This document shows positions 15,885-25,500 of a DNA stretch of 32,311 bases, one piece after another; position 1 is the first letter of the stretch; each line of letters opens with the position of its first letter. The stretch is taken from assembly GCA_032229885.1 (NCBI GenBank), contig JAVYAJ010000067.1, positions 1-32,311 on the forward strand, in the 5' to 3' direction. Under the pieces are notes generated by a model, which was not told where the DNA came from, did no database searches, and was given only the letters and a program-made list of their open reading frames with translations. Both the position numbers and the translations under genes were made by a program. Source of the DNA: Anammoximicrobium sp032229885. Lineage in GTDB: Bacteria; Planctomycetota; Planctomycetia; Pirellulales; Pirellulaceae.

Positions 15885-18554
15885 CTACGTAACCGAAACG
15901 GTCTCGACGCTCGCCCCGGGCTGCGTTATCCGTTCGAACACGAACTCGTCCCCGTGGCTGTCCACCTGGAAACCGTCGCCTTCGGCCGTCGAGCCGCGCA
16001 ACAATTCGGTCGCCAGCGGATTTTGGATCCGCTGCTGAATCACGCGCCGCAGCGGTCGCGCGCCGTAGGCCGGATCGAAACCCAGCGAGGCGATCAGGCC
16101 GCGGGCGGCCTCGGTGACGCGCAGCGTCAATCCCTGGCGTTCCAATTGCCGCCGCAGCAGCGCGACCTGCAGGTCGACGATCTTTCTGATCTCGCGACGA
16201 TCCAGCGGATGGAACACGATGGTCTCGTCGATGCGATTGAGGAACTCGGGCAGAAAATGCCCACGGACGGCGTCCATCGCCGCCTGGCGAATCTCGGTGT
16301 CGCTCTCGCCCTCCTGCGACAGTTGCTGAATCGCCTGGCTGCCGACGTTGCTGGTCATCACCACGATGGTGTTGCTGAAATCGACGGTGCGGCCTTGGTT
16401 GTCCGTCAGCCGCCCATCGTCCAAGACCTGCAACAGGATGTTGAACACGTCCCGATGAGCCTTCTCCATCTCGTCCAGCAGGACGACGCAATACGGCCGT
16501 CGGCGAACGGCTTCGGTCAGCTTGCCGCCTTCTTCATAACCCACATAGCCCGGCGGCGCGCCGATCAATCGGCTGACCGTATGCCGTTCCATGAACTCGC
16601 TCATGTCCAAGCGGACCATGGCGTTTTCATCGTCGAACAGCACCTCGGCCAACGCCTTGCACAGCTCGGTCTTGCCGACGCCCGTCGGCCCCAGGAACAG
16701 GAACGAACCGATCGGGCGGCGCGGATCCTGCAGGCCGCTCCGGCTGCGGCGGACCGCATTGGACACGGCCTCGACGGCTTCGTCCTGGCCGATCACGCGT
16801 TGGTGCAAACGGGTCTCCATGACCAGCAGCTTGGCCCGCTCGGTTTCCATCATGCGGCTGACCGGCACGCCGGTCCAGACGCTGACCACTTCGGCGATCT
16901 CTTCTTCGGTCACTTCTTGACGCAGCAGGCGGCGCTGCGTGCTCGGACGCACCGCGCCGTCCTCCTCGACCGCTTCGCTTCGCTGGCGCAATTGGCGCCG
17001 CGAGACGTCTAGTTCGTACAGCTTCTGATATTCCTCTTCGCTCACCGGCTCGCCGCGCGCCTGCTTGTCCTTGATCGCGACATCGAGCTGCCCGAACGCC
17101 ACGTCGACCCGCGCGGCTTCCTGGCGGATCTTCTGGACGTCGTCCAGCCCCAGCTTCTCGGCTTCCCATTGCTCGCGGAGGCTGGCTTCCTTGCGTTTCA
17201 GTTCGTCGATTTCCGCTTCGATCTCCGCCAGCCGCTCGCGCGCGGTGTCCTCGGTTTCGTCCGCCAACTGACGCGCCGCCAACTGCAACTGGCGCAAGCG
17301 GCGCTGGACCTCGTCGATCTCCGTCGGCACGCTCTGGGCTTCCATCGCCAGGCGGCTGGCGGCTTCGTCCATCAGGTCGATAGCCTTGTCGGGCAGGAAG
17401 CGATCGGTGATGTAACGATGCGACAGCTCGGCCGCGGCGACCAGCGCCGAGTCCTTGATCTTGACGCCGTGATGGGTCTCGTAGCGCGGTTTGAGTCCCC
17501 GCAGGATGGCGATCGTATCCTCGACCGTCGGCTCGCCGACGTACACCGGCTGAAACCGCCGTTCGAGCGCCGCGTCCTTTTCGATGTGTTGGCGGTATTC
17601 GTCCAGCGTCGTGGCGCCGATGCACCGCAGCTCGCCCCGGGCCAACGCGGGCTTCAACAAATTGGCCGCGTCGGCGCTGCCTTCGGCCCGCCCCGCGCCC
17701 ACCACCGTGTGCAACTCGTCGATGAACAGGATCACCTGACCGCCCGCGTCCTGGACCTCGCGCAGCACGGCCTTGAGCCGCTCTTCGAATTCGCCGCGAA
17801 ACTTGGCGCCGGCGACCAGCGCGCCCATGTCGAGCGCGATGACGTGTTTGTTCTTCAGACTCTGCGGCACGTCGCCGGCAACCAGACGCAGCGCCAAGCC
17901 TTCGGCGATGGCCGTCTTGCCAACGCCAGGCTCGCCGATCAACACCGGGTTGTTCTTGGTGCGCCGCGACAGCACCTGAATCACGCGGCGAATCTCGCTG
18001 TCCCGGCCGATCACCGGATCCAGTTTGCCTTGGTTGGCGCGTTCCACCAGGTCGATCCCGTAGCGCTGCAGGGCCTGGAACTTGTCTTCCGGCGTTTGGT
18101 CGCTCACCCGGCTGCTGCCGCGAATTGTGCGCAAGGCGGCCAGAATATCCTCTGCTCGAACCCCGTGCACCTGAAGCAAGTCGCGAGCCTTGCAGGCTGT
18201 CTTCGTGAGCGCCAGCAGCAGATGCTCGGTCGACACAAAGTCGTCCTTCATGGACGCGGCTTCGTTGGCGGCGGCTTGCAGGGCTTGTTCCAAACCCGCG
18301 CTGAGCTGCGCCGCCGAGCCGCCGCTGACCTTGGGCAGGCGGCTCAACTCGCCGTCGAGCAATTCGGCGAGCTGACCGATGTTGACGCCGATCTTGTCGA
18401 AGATCGGCTTGACGATCCCGTCGCGTTGCGCCAGCAGGGCCGCCAGCAGATGCAGGGAATCAATTTCCGGATGGCCGTGTTCGTGCGCCGCTGCTTGGGC
18501 CGCTGCCACAGCCTCCTGGGCCTTGACCGTTAATTTGTCAAATCGAAAGTTCAT
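15885..18554 (-). CDS. clpB: ATP-dependent disaggregase ClpB (Hsp100)
   Basis: Hexameric AAA+ unfoldase that, with DnaK, threads proteins out of aggregates. The protein is 889 aa, slightly longer than E. coli ClpB. Order: Clp N-domain (1-145); NBD1 with Walker A GEPGVGKT (207-214) and Walker B VILFIDE (Asp279-Glu280); a coiled-coil M-domain (about 410-530), which marks ClpB rather than ClpA or ClpC; and NBD2 with GPTGVGKT (622-629), pore loop GYVGYE (669-674) and Walker B LLDE (694-695). The start at 18554 (MNFRFDKLTVKAQEAV) matches the family; upstream in-frame sequence does not. An AAGG lies about 11 bases upstream. It is on the same strand as, and 376 bp after, dnaK. No sigma-32-type promoter was seen. 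Confidence 0.96.
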   Translation of the reverse strand: MNFRFDKLTVKAQEAVAAAQAAAHEHGHPEIDSLHLLAALLAQRDGIVKPIFDKIGVNIGQLAELLDGELSRLPKVSGGSAAQLSAGLEQALQAAANEAASMKDDFVSTEHLLLALTKTACKARDLLQVHGVRAEDILAALRTIRGSSRVSDQTPEDKFQALQRYGIDLVERANQGKLDPVIGRDSEIRRVIQVLSRRTKNNPVLIGEPGVGKTAIAEGLALRLVAGDVPQSLKNKHVIALDMGALVAGAKFRGEFEERLKAVLREVQDAGGQVILFIDELHTVVGAGRAEGSADAANLLKPALARGELRCIGATTLDEYRQHIEKDAALERRFQPVYVGEPTVEDTIAILRGLKPRYETHHGVKIKDSALVAAAELSHRYITDRFLPDKAIDLMDEAASRLAMEAQSVPTEIDEVQRRLRQLQLAARQLADETEDTARERLAEIEAEIDELKRKEASLREQWEAEKLGLDDVQKIRQEAARVDVAFGQLDVAIKDKQARGEPVSEEEYQKLYELDVSRRQLRQRSEAVEEDGAVRPSTQRRLLRQEVTEEEIAEVVSVWTGVPVSRMMETERAKLLVMETRLHQRVIGQDEAVEAVSNAVRRSRSGLQDPRRPIGSFLFLGPTGVGKTELCKALAEVLFDDENAMVRLDMSEFMERHTVSRLIGAPPGYVGYEEGGKLTEAVRRRPYCVVLLDEMEKAHRDVFNILLQVLDDGRLTDNQGRTVDFSNTIVVMTSNVGSQAIQQLSQEGESDTEIRQAAMDAVRGHFLPEFLNRIDETIVFHPLDRREIRKIVDLQVALLRRQLERQGLTLRVTEAARGLIASLGFDPAYGARPLRRVIQQRIQNPLATELLRGSTAEGDGFQVDSHGDEFVFERITQPGASVETVSVT

Positions 18555-18844
18555 CGGAACACGAGCCTTGAAAATGCGGTGTCGGCCGCCGTGTGATCGC
18601 TCGCCGCACAGGCGACCAGAGCGCGTCCGCCGCGGGACGAAACGCCGCGTGCATCTCACTCAGCTAAAGACATCAAACGAAACCAACCGATGCGGCGGGG
18701 GGCGAAGAAGACTGCCGCACCGGTCCATCGGCGAGCTGCGCGGCATGGCTGACGCGGCTCGCAGCCACCGCCACGCCGGGGCGCCCGTCGTCGGCCTGCG
18801 TGCCGCGCGAGGGGCGCCGTGGATCGCCCGTCAGACAAGTCGCA

Positions 18845-18870
18845 CCGCGCGAAAGCGACCTTTCGCGCGG
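18845..18870 (-). terminator. second stem-loop downstream of dnaK
   Basis: CCGCGCGAAAG (18845-18855) pairs perfectly over 11 bp with CTTTCGCGCGG (18860-18870) around a 4-nt CGAC loop. It lies 60 nt past the dnaK stop, after another perfect hairpin, and no clear T-tract follows on the minus strand. Confidence 0.6.
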
Positions 18871-18880
18871 CAAAGATCAT

Positions 18881-18913
18881 CCGACGGGACGGAAGACGCG
18901 TCCGTCCCGTCGG
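18881..18913 (-). terminator. first stem-loop downstream of dnaK
   Basis: CCGACGGGACGGA (18881-18893) pairs perfectly over 13 bp with TCCGTCCCGTCGG (18901-18913), 7-nt loop, 17 nt past the dnaK stop. It is a probable terminator or 3'-end stabilising structure. The absence of a U-tract argues against a classical intrinsic terminator. Confidence 0.65.
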
Positions 18914-18930
18914 ATCCATCGGACGGACGC

Positions 18931-20841
18931 TCAGTCCTTGACTTCGAACTCGGCGTCGATCGCATCATCCTTGTGGCCTCCGGTCGGCGGTGCGTCAGCC
19001 GCGGCCTCGGCATGGCTGGCCGTCTGTCGCTCGTACAGCATCTTGCTGAACGCGTGTGACGCCTGCTCGAGCTCGTTGACCGCCGACTTGATCGCCGCCG
19101 TGTCTTCGGTTTTGGCCGCGGCGCGGACCTTTTCGATGGCTTGGTTCAACGGGTCTTTGTCGCTTTCGCCGATCTTGTCCGCATGCTCTTTCATCAGCTT
19201 TTCCAACTGATAGCACATCTGGTCCGCTTGGTTGCGGGCCTCGACCAGCTCGAACTTGCGGCGGTCTTCGTCCGCGTGCTCTTCGGCGGCCTTGCGCATC
19301 CGCTCGATCTCCGCCTCGGACAGACCGGACGATTGTTCGATCCGCACCGACGCTTCCTTCGAGGTTCCCAGGTCACGGGCCGTGACGTTCAGAATCCCGT
19401 TTTGATCGATGTCGAACTTGACTTCGATCTGCGGCATGCCGCGGGGCGCCGGCGGGATGCCCTCGAGGTTGAACTCGCCCAACAGGCGGTTGCCCTCGGC
19501 CATTTTGCGCTCGCCCTGGTACACCTTGACCGTCACCGCCCGCTGGTTGTCCGCCGCGGTGCTGAAAACCTGTTTCTTCTCGGTCGGAATCGTCGTGTTG
19601 CGCTCGACCAGCGCTGTCATGATCCCGCCCTCGGTCTCGATGCCCAGCGTCAGCGGCGTGACGTCCAGCAGCAACACGTCGCGCCGATCACCGGCCAATA
19701 CGCTGCCCTGAATGGCTGCGCCGACCGCGACCACCTCGTCGGGGTTGACTCCCTTGTGAGGCTCCTTGCCGAAGATCTCGCGAACCACGGCCTGGACCTT
19801 GGGGACGCGCGTCGACCCGCCGACCAGCACGACCTCGTCGATGTCGGAGGGCTTGAACTTGGCGTCCTTCATCGCCTGATTCACCGGACCGCGGCAACGC
19901 TCGATCAGGTCGTCGATCAGCGACTCGAACTTGGAACGCGTCACCGTGATCTGCAGGTGTTTCGGGCCCGATGCGTCGGCGGTGATGAACGGCAGGTTGA
20001 TGTCCGTCTGGGGCAGCGTGCTCAGCTCTTTCTTCGCCTTTTCACACGCCTCTTGCAGTCGCTGCAGGGCCATCGTGTCTTTGCGCAAATCGATCCCCTG
20101 GTCGCGTTTGAACGTGTCGGCGACATAGTCCAACAGGCGATGATCGAAGTCGTCGCCGCCCAGATGCGTATCGCCGCTGGTGCTGACCACCTCGAACACC
20201 TTGTGCCCGTCTTCTTCGTCCACGCGCAACACCGAGACATCGAACGTGCCGCCGCCGAGATCGAAGACCACGATCTTTTCGCTCGCTTTCTTGTCCAGTC
20301 CGTAGGCCATTGCGGCCGCCGTCGGCTCGTTGATGATCCGCGCCACCTCGAGCCCGGCGATCTGGCCGGCGTCCTTGGTCGCCTGGCGTTGCGAGTCGTT
20401 GAAGTACGCGGGCACCGTGATGACCGCCTTGTTGACCTTGTGCCCCAGATACGCCTCGGCGGCCTCTTTCAGTTTGCGCAGCGTCTTGGCCGAGATCTCT
20501 TGTGGCGTGTAGGCCTTGCCGTCGATCTCGACTTTGACGTAATCCCCCGACGCGCCGACGATTTTGTACGGCACGATCTTCTCTTCCGCCTGCACCTCGT
20601 GATGCCGACGCCCCATGAATCGCTTGATCGACGCAACCGTGCGATGCGGGTTCGTGACCGCTTGACGGCGCGCCGGTTCGCCGACCAGCGTCTCGCCCCG
20701 ATCCGTAAACGCGACGACGCTCGGCGTCAGCCGATTGCCTTCGGCATTCGGAATTACCTTGACTTCCGAGCCGTCCATCACGGAGACGACCGAGTTCGTT
20801 GTGCCTAAATCGATCCCAATAATTTTTTCGCCTTGTGCCAT
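18931..20841 (-). CDS. dnaK: molecular chaperone DnaK (Hsp70)
   Basis: ATP-driven Hsp70 chaperone, 636 aa, normal length. The N-terminal ATPase domain begins with IIGIDLGTTNSVVSVMDG and has the phosphate-2 motif VFDLGGGTFDVSVL and the adenosine motif VLVGGSTRVPKV. The interdomain linker DVLLLDVTPLTLGIET is followed by the substrate-binding domain and helical lid. The C-terminus ends EFEVKD, close to the EEVKD/EVVD-type tails of bacterial DnaK. ATG 20841 has AAGGAA eight bases upstream. It is the first gene of the minus-strand pair with clpB; grpE and dnaJ are not in this window. A possible promoter with an inverted repeat lies about 185 bp upstream. Confidence 0.97.
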   Translation of the reverse strand: MAQGEKIIGIDLGTTNSVVSVMDGSEVKVIPNAEGNRLTPSVVAFTDRGETLVGEPARRQAVTNPHRTVASIKRFMGRRHHEVQAEEKIVPYKIVGASGDYVKVEIDGKAYTPQEISAKTLRKLKEAAEAYLGHKVNKAVITVPAYFNDSQRQATKDAGQIAGLEVARIINEPTAAAMAYGLDKKASEKIVVFDLGGGTFDVSVLRVDEEDGHKVFEVVSTSGDTHLGGDDFDHRLLDYVADTFKRDQGIDLRKDTMALQRLQEACEKAKKELSTLPQTDINLPFITADASGPKHLQITVTRSKFESLIDDLIERCRGPVNQAMKDAKFKPSDIDEVVLVGGSTRVPKVQAVVREIFGKEPHKGVNPDEVVAVGAAIQGSVLAGDRRDVLLLDVTPLTLGIETEGGIMTALVERNTTIPTEKKQVFSTAADNQRAVTVKVYQGERKMAEGNRLLGEFNLEGIPPAPRGMPQIEVKFDIDQNGILNVTARDLGTSKEASVRIEQSSGLSEAEIERMRKAAEEHADEDRRKFELVEARNQADQMCYQLEKLMKEHADKIGESDKDPLNQAIEKVRAAAKTEDTAAIKSAVNELEQASHAFSKMLYERQTASHAEAAADAPPTGGHKDDAIDAEFEVKD

Positions 20842-21321
20842 CGCAGCTTTTCCTTTCCCAGATTTCAGGCAATGTCTGGCATCGTGTCGCGCGCGTTCGC
20901 GGCACGTCGTACTTCCGCGCTCGACACCGGTCGCTGCGACCGCCTCAGTCTGCGGAATGCCACTCTCGATTTGTCAACCCGCGGCGAACCGTCGCGATCC
21001 GCGCGGCGAACGCCGGTTGTGGCAATATAAAAGCAAAGTGCGTGCCACAAGAGCAATGTTTCTTGTAACTCGCGTTATGATAAATACTTAGAGTTGTTTT
21101 TCTCGTTGACGTGGCAAGGCCATCCCGAACGAAACCGTCCCGGTCTGCCATTTTGACACGCGGTTCCGCGAGGCGTGGAAACAGGACTTTTGGCCCAATC
21201 AGCGACGAGTAGCCGGATAGGAGACTTCACGACACGCGCCGCACCGATTACATTTCCAGATGGCGAAAGCGCGCCGTCCGTCCTGAGCTGTCAGTCCTGA
21301 ACACGAATGAGGCCCGGGAAC
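20842..21321. other. divergent dnaK/pheA intergenic region
   Basis: 480 bp between divergent genes. It contains a short perfect palindrome CGGTCGC-T-GCGACCG (20928-20942) and a candidate dnaK promoter inside an inverted repeat (21017-21051). An AT-richer patch (21055-21105) may hold further promoters, but none can be assigned with confidence. No CIRCE element was found. Confidence 0.55.
21017..21051 (-). promoter_or_regulatory. candidate dnaK promoter with overlapping inverted repeat
   Basis: On the minus strand CTTGTG (21046-21051) and TATATT (21024-21029) are 16 bp apart, a fair sigma-70-like pair for this GC-rich DNA. TTGTGGCA (21017-21024) and TGCCACAA (21043-21050) form a perfect 8-bp inverted repeat with an 18-bp spacer that covers both boxes, as an operator would. 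Transcription from here would leave a dnaK leader of about 175 nt. This is inference from sequence only. Confidence 0.4.
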
Positions 21322-22452
21322 ATGTCACAACCTAGCCCTGCACAACCCAGCCCTGCCAAGAAAACGGTTTCTCCGTCAGCCGCGGTCGCTTTACGACGAA
21401 AAGCCGACAAACTCGCGTCGAATCTGGTGCGTCTGCTGAACGAGTACGCCGGATGCAGCGAAAAACTGGCTCGACTCCGGCTCGAACAAGGCGAGTCTCT
21501 GGACGAGGCCCAGACCGGAGCGCAGCGGATCGACCAAGCCCTGGCGGCGCACAAAGGCCCGCTGCCGGAACGGGCCGTGCAGGCGATCCTTCGCGAACTG
21601 CACAGCGGCGCGCAGGCCCTGGTCAGGCCCGTGCGGGCCGCTTATCTCGGACCGATGTACAGCTACAGCCATCTGGCTGCCGTCGAACGATTCGGCAACA
21701 GCGCCGAACTGGTGCCCGTGGCCACGATCGCGGCGGTGTTCGAAGCGCTGAGCCGCAAGCAGGTGGATTTCGGCCTGGTTCCGATCGAGAATTCGACGGA
21801 CGGCCGGATCGCCGATACGCTGGGGATGTTCACCCGGTCGCCCGCGCGGATCTGCGGCGAGGTCCAACTGCGGATCCATCATTTTCTGCTCGGCCGCGGC
21901 GAGCGGGCGAACATCAAAGAAGTGTACAGCAAGCCGCAGGCGCTCTCGCAATGCCGCAACTGGCTGGCCCGGCACGTCCCCGCGGCCCGTCTGGTCGAGA
22001 TCACCAGCACGGCGGCCGCCGCCCAGCTTGCGGCGGAAAAGCCGGGCGCCGCGGCGGTTGCCAGCCGCCAGGCGGCGACCAACTATGGCCTGGATATCCT
22101 GGCGGAAAAGATCGAAGACAACGAACACAATCTCACTCGGTTCGCGGTGATCAGCGACCGCGAGGCGCGTCGCACGGGCCGAGACAAGACGGCGTTGATG
22201 TTCGAAATCGCCCACGCGCCGGGGTCGCTCGCGGATACGATGATGATCTTCAAACGCAATCGGCTGAATCTGACCTGGATCGAATCCTTTCCGATGCCCA
22301 GCACGGTGAGCGAGTACCTGTTCTTCGTTGAATTGGAGGGGCATCACGAGGACGCCAAAGTCAAACGCGCGCTCGAGTCGCTGCGACGCAAGACCAGGCG
22401 GATGGAAGTCCTGGGAGCATACCGCCGTTCCGATCCCGTCGAAGCGCCTTGA
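21322..22452 (+). CDS. pheA: prephenate dehydratase with degenerate chorismate-mutase-like domain
   Basis: Converts prephenate to phenylpyruvate in phenylalanine synthesis; 376 aa from ATG 21322, chosen because GAGG lies nine bases upstream (ATG 21307 has none). Residues 24-103 align with AroQ-type chorismate mutase (LRRKADK...LVRLLNEY), but relative to E. coli numbering Arg28 is Tyr, Lys39 is Arg, and the Asp-x-x-Arg-Glu segment is not recognisable, so mutase activity is doubtful. The dehydratase domain (106-285) is intact: YLGPMYSYSHLAA, VPIENSTDGRI, and the catalytic TRF motif at 272-274. A C-terminal ACT domain (about 290-370; GSLADTMMIF, NLTWIESFP) is the likely phenylalanine sensor. It is divergent from dnaK and convergent with the SdrD-B protein gene. 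Confidence 0.92.
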   Translation: MSQPSPAQPSPAKKTVSPSAAVALRRKADKLASNLVRLLNEYAGCSEKLARLRLEQGESLDEAQTGAQRIDQALAAHKGPLPERAVQAILRELHSGAQALVRPVRAAYLGPMYSYSHLAAVERFGNSAELVPVATIAAVFEALSRKQVDFGLVPIENSTDGRIADTLGMFTRSPARICGEVQLRIHHFLLGRGERANIKEVYSKPQALSQCRNWLARHVPAARLVEITSTAAAAQLAAEKPGAAAVASRQAATNYGLDILAEKIEDNEHNLTRFAVISDREARRTGRDKTALMFEIAHAPGSLADTMMIFKRNRLNLTWIESFPMPSTVSEYLFFVELEGHHEDAKVKRALESLRRKTRRMEVLGAYRRSDPVEAP

Positions 22453-22507
22453 TCGGACAAGGGAAGACCGAAGGCGAACAAGACGCCTACAACCAAGACG
22501 ACCAATA

Positions 22508-22565
22508 GCGCGGGATCGCGCGACGAGGACCGAGCAGCCGCGCGAGGCGCGACAACGCCTCGCGC
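22508..22565. terminator. bidirectional stem-loops between pheA and the SdrD-B gene
   Basis: GCGCGAGGCG (22540-22549) pairs perfectly with CGCCTCGCGC (22556-22565), 10 bp with a 6-nt loop. A smaller GCGCG-GGAT-CGCGC hairpin sits at 22508-22521. They lie in the 146-bp gap between convergent genes and could end both transcripts. No T-tracts follow. Confidence 0.55.
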
Positions 22566-22598
22566 CCCGCCGGGCGTCGCGCAATGGGCGCGGGCGAT

Positions 22599-25500
22599 TC
22601 ACGGCTTCGTCGGCGCGTCGGACCCGGCAGCGCCCGGATGGTAGACGCCTGGTTTGTCCACGCCGTCCCCAGTCCAATCTCCGGCGACGGGCAGGTCGCC
22701 GGGGCCACCCAGCGAAAAGACGGCATCGTGTGCGTCGAGTTCGTGATTTCCGTTCATATCCACGATCCAGATGCCGTTGCGAAACACGCCGATCCGCGAG
22801 ACTCCATCGCCGGCAAAGTCGCCCACGACCGGCAAGTCGCCCGGTTGGCCGAACTGGAACACCCGATCGTTTTCGGACCAACGGCCGTCGCCGTCGATGT
22901 CCAGCCGCCACTGGCCATCGCGAAACACGCCGATGTTCTTGATCCCGTCGCCCGACCAGTCGCCGGTGACGGGGATCTGGGAGCCGACGCCGTACCGGAA
23001 CACGTGATCGATCACGTCCGCCCGCGTCGCGCCGACCGCCGCTCGCCGCAGCAGGCGCACGCCGCTCGCCGCGTCTTCCACCTGCGGCGGGACATTTTTG
23101 GGTTTCGGTACGGAAGGCCGTCGGTTCCGCATGTCGGGCAGGCCGGACTCGACTTGCATCGCCCGCGGATCGCCCGGCCACTCGGGGCCGAAAATTCCAA
23201 GATCGTCTTTGCCGTCGCCGTTCCAGTCCCCGGACACGGGATAGTCGAACTCGTTGCCCAACCGGGCCCACAGATCATCGTCGTCCCAGCGACCGTTGCC
23301 GTTGAGGTCCAGGAAAAAGTGTCCGTGACGGTATACGCCGACTTCGGTCACCCCGTCGCCGTTCCAATCGCCGACGATCGGGATGCTGTCGGCGTCGCCG
23401 AACACCAGTTCGCGAGCCGCTTGTACGCCATCGGGACTGTCGATCCGCGTGCCCAGTGTCCAGCGGCCTTGGTCCAGCGGCTGGGCGTACCAGTCCCGGA
23501 CATCCAGAAATGCCACGCTGCGCCAGAACATGCTGCCCGGCGCGGCCGGGTCGCGCGCGCCCCGCGGCGCGCCGCCATCGATGACGCTCAGATGCCAACT
23601 GAAGGTCTGCGCGCCGCCGACGCCGGTCACGAGAAATCGCAGCGGGCTGTGGGGCGGCGGCGGCACAATCATCGGCGGCTTGACGGGCGGCGCAAGCAGT
23701 GGAAGCGGCGACGACGGCGACACAAACTCGCGCGGCGGCTCGGACGGCGGGACCAGTTGCTCGCGATCGACGGCGATCTCGCTGAAGTTGTTCTCCCGCG
23801 AATCGTCGCCGGGCGCCAACGGAATCGCGACGATGGCGTCCCACGCGGGGTAATGTTCGCGCCTGATTCGCAGCGCCGGATCGATGGCCGTGTCAGGATT
23901 GAAGGCCTGGCCGCCGATCGTCCCCGGCGTGTCCAGCCCGTCCAGCCAGCCCGCCGGCTGGATCTCGGTCACGTCGTACAGGCCCGCGGCCAATCCCAGA
24001 AACTCGTAGTATCCATCCGCGTTCGTTTGGACCTTGATCGGACCGGGTTGGTAGGCGCCCGGCAGCGCCTGTTCGCCCAAAATCGGCAGTCCCGTCCGCG
24101 CGTCTCGAAGCTCGAGGACCACGCCCTCCAAGGGCAGATCGTCGGCAGTTCGCTGGCCGTCGCGCAGCGTCCAGAGGTCCGCGGGCTCGTCGCCGTACGA
24201 GAACTGCAGCCGCGGACCGTCCTGAAAGACGTATCCGGACAGCCGTGCCGCGGGCAGCTCGAAGAAATCATACTCCGTCAATCCCGCGCCCGCCGGAACG
24301 ACGATCTCCGAGATCCTGTCGGCAACCGAAGCGTCGCCGCCGTGCGAACCTGCCTGCTGGCCGCCGTGGAAATATTCCCGCGGCTGATCTTCTTGGACGG
24401 CGTATTGCCCGGGGCGCAATTGGTCAAACCGATACCGACCCGCGGCGTCCGTGCTCGTCTGGGTCAAAATCCGGCCGGTCGAGTCCAGCAGCCGAATGAC
24501 GACTCCGGCCAACGGCCGTTCGTCCGCGTCCCGGCGACCGTTGGCGTTGCGATCCAGATAGACCGATCCCGTCAGGCTGCTCGGCGGGACTTCGCAGAAA
24601 TCGTAGTCGACCAGGTGACGCCCCGAGCCGACCACGATCTGGCTGATGATGTCTTCCAGGCTCGCGTCGCCGCCGCCCGAACCGACGCGCTGGCCGCCTT
24701 GAAAATAGCCCGACGGTTGGTGCTCGCGAATCGTATAGACGCCGGGCGCCAGGTCGGCGAACCGATACCGACCCTGCCCATCGGTCTGGGTGGCGGCGAT
24801 CGATCGTCCGCCGCTGTCCAGTAGCTCGATGGTCACGCCGGCCAGCGGAGATTCGTCCGGATCGAATTGACAGTCCAAGTCCAGATCGGCGAACACCTGT
24901 CCGGCGATGCTGCCGGGCAGCAATTCGCCGAAGTCGTAGTCGCGGCCGACGTCGCCCCAGCGCAGGTCGATGCCGTGGATCTCGTCGCCCGGATTGATCG
25001 CTGTTCCCCGCGTCACGCCGCCAACCGTGCCGGGCGAGTCCGGACCATCTAGGAATCCGTCCGGTTGGACTTCGACGACGGCATAGCGGCCGGCGCGCAG
25101 GTCGCGAAACTCGTACCCGCCGTCCGAATCGGTCTGCCGCGTCGCCACGACGTTTCGCTGCTCGTCCAGCAGCCGGATCGTAACGCCGCTCAGCGGCTCG
25201 TCGTTCGCGTCGCGGCGTCCATCGTTGTTGCGGTCGTGATACACGTGTCCGCCGAGCGACGCGGGTGCGTATTCGCAGAAATCGTAATCGAGCGCCGTCT
25301 GGCCGGACATCAGCGCGATCTGGCTGATCGTATCGTTCGCGGTCAGCGCGCCCACCGTCCGTCCGTCGATCGTCCCCACGCGGTCCGGCCCGTCGATCAA
25401 CCCGGCCGGCGTGTGCTCGACGATCGTGTACGTTCCCGGCAGCAGCCCTTCGAAACGGTAATTGCCCTGCGCGTCGGTGCGCGTTTCGGCGATCTGCGAG

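Larger units (their letters stand above)
18555..18930. other. dnaK-clpB intergenic region
   Basis: 376 bp without a credible gene. The dnaK-proximal 70 bp hold two perfect stem-loops (18881-18913 and 18845-18870, annotated separately). The rest is GC-rich and shows no recognisable promoter for clpB. Confidence 0.6.

Noticed and set aside
19141..20808. 555-aa open frame opposite dnaK, and similar long antisense frames over clpB (17169-18533) and the SdrD-B gene (22584-24824, 26079-27950)
   Set aside because: Long antisense frames are expected in GC-rich coding DNA; their translations are low-complexity mirror images of clear genes.
20842..21100. CIRCE/HrcA operator upstream of dnaK
   Set aside because: TTAGCACTC-N9-GAGTGCTAA was looked for and not found, even allowing mismatches.
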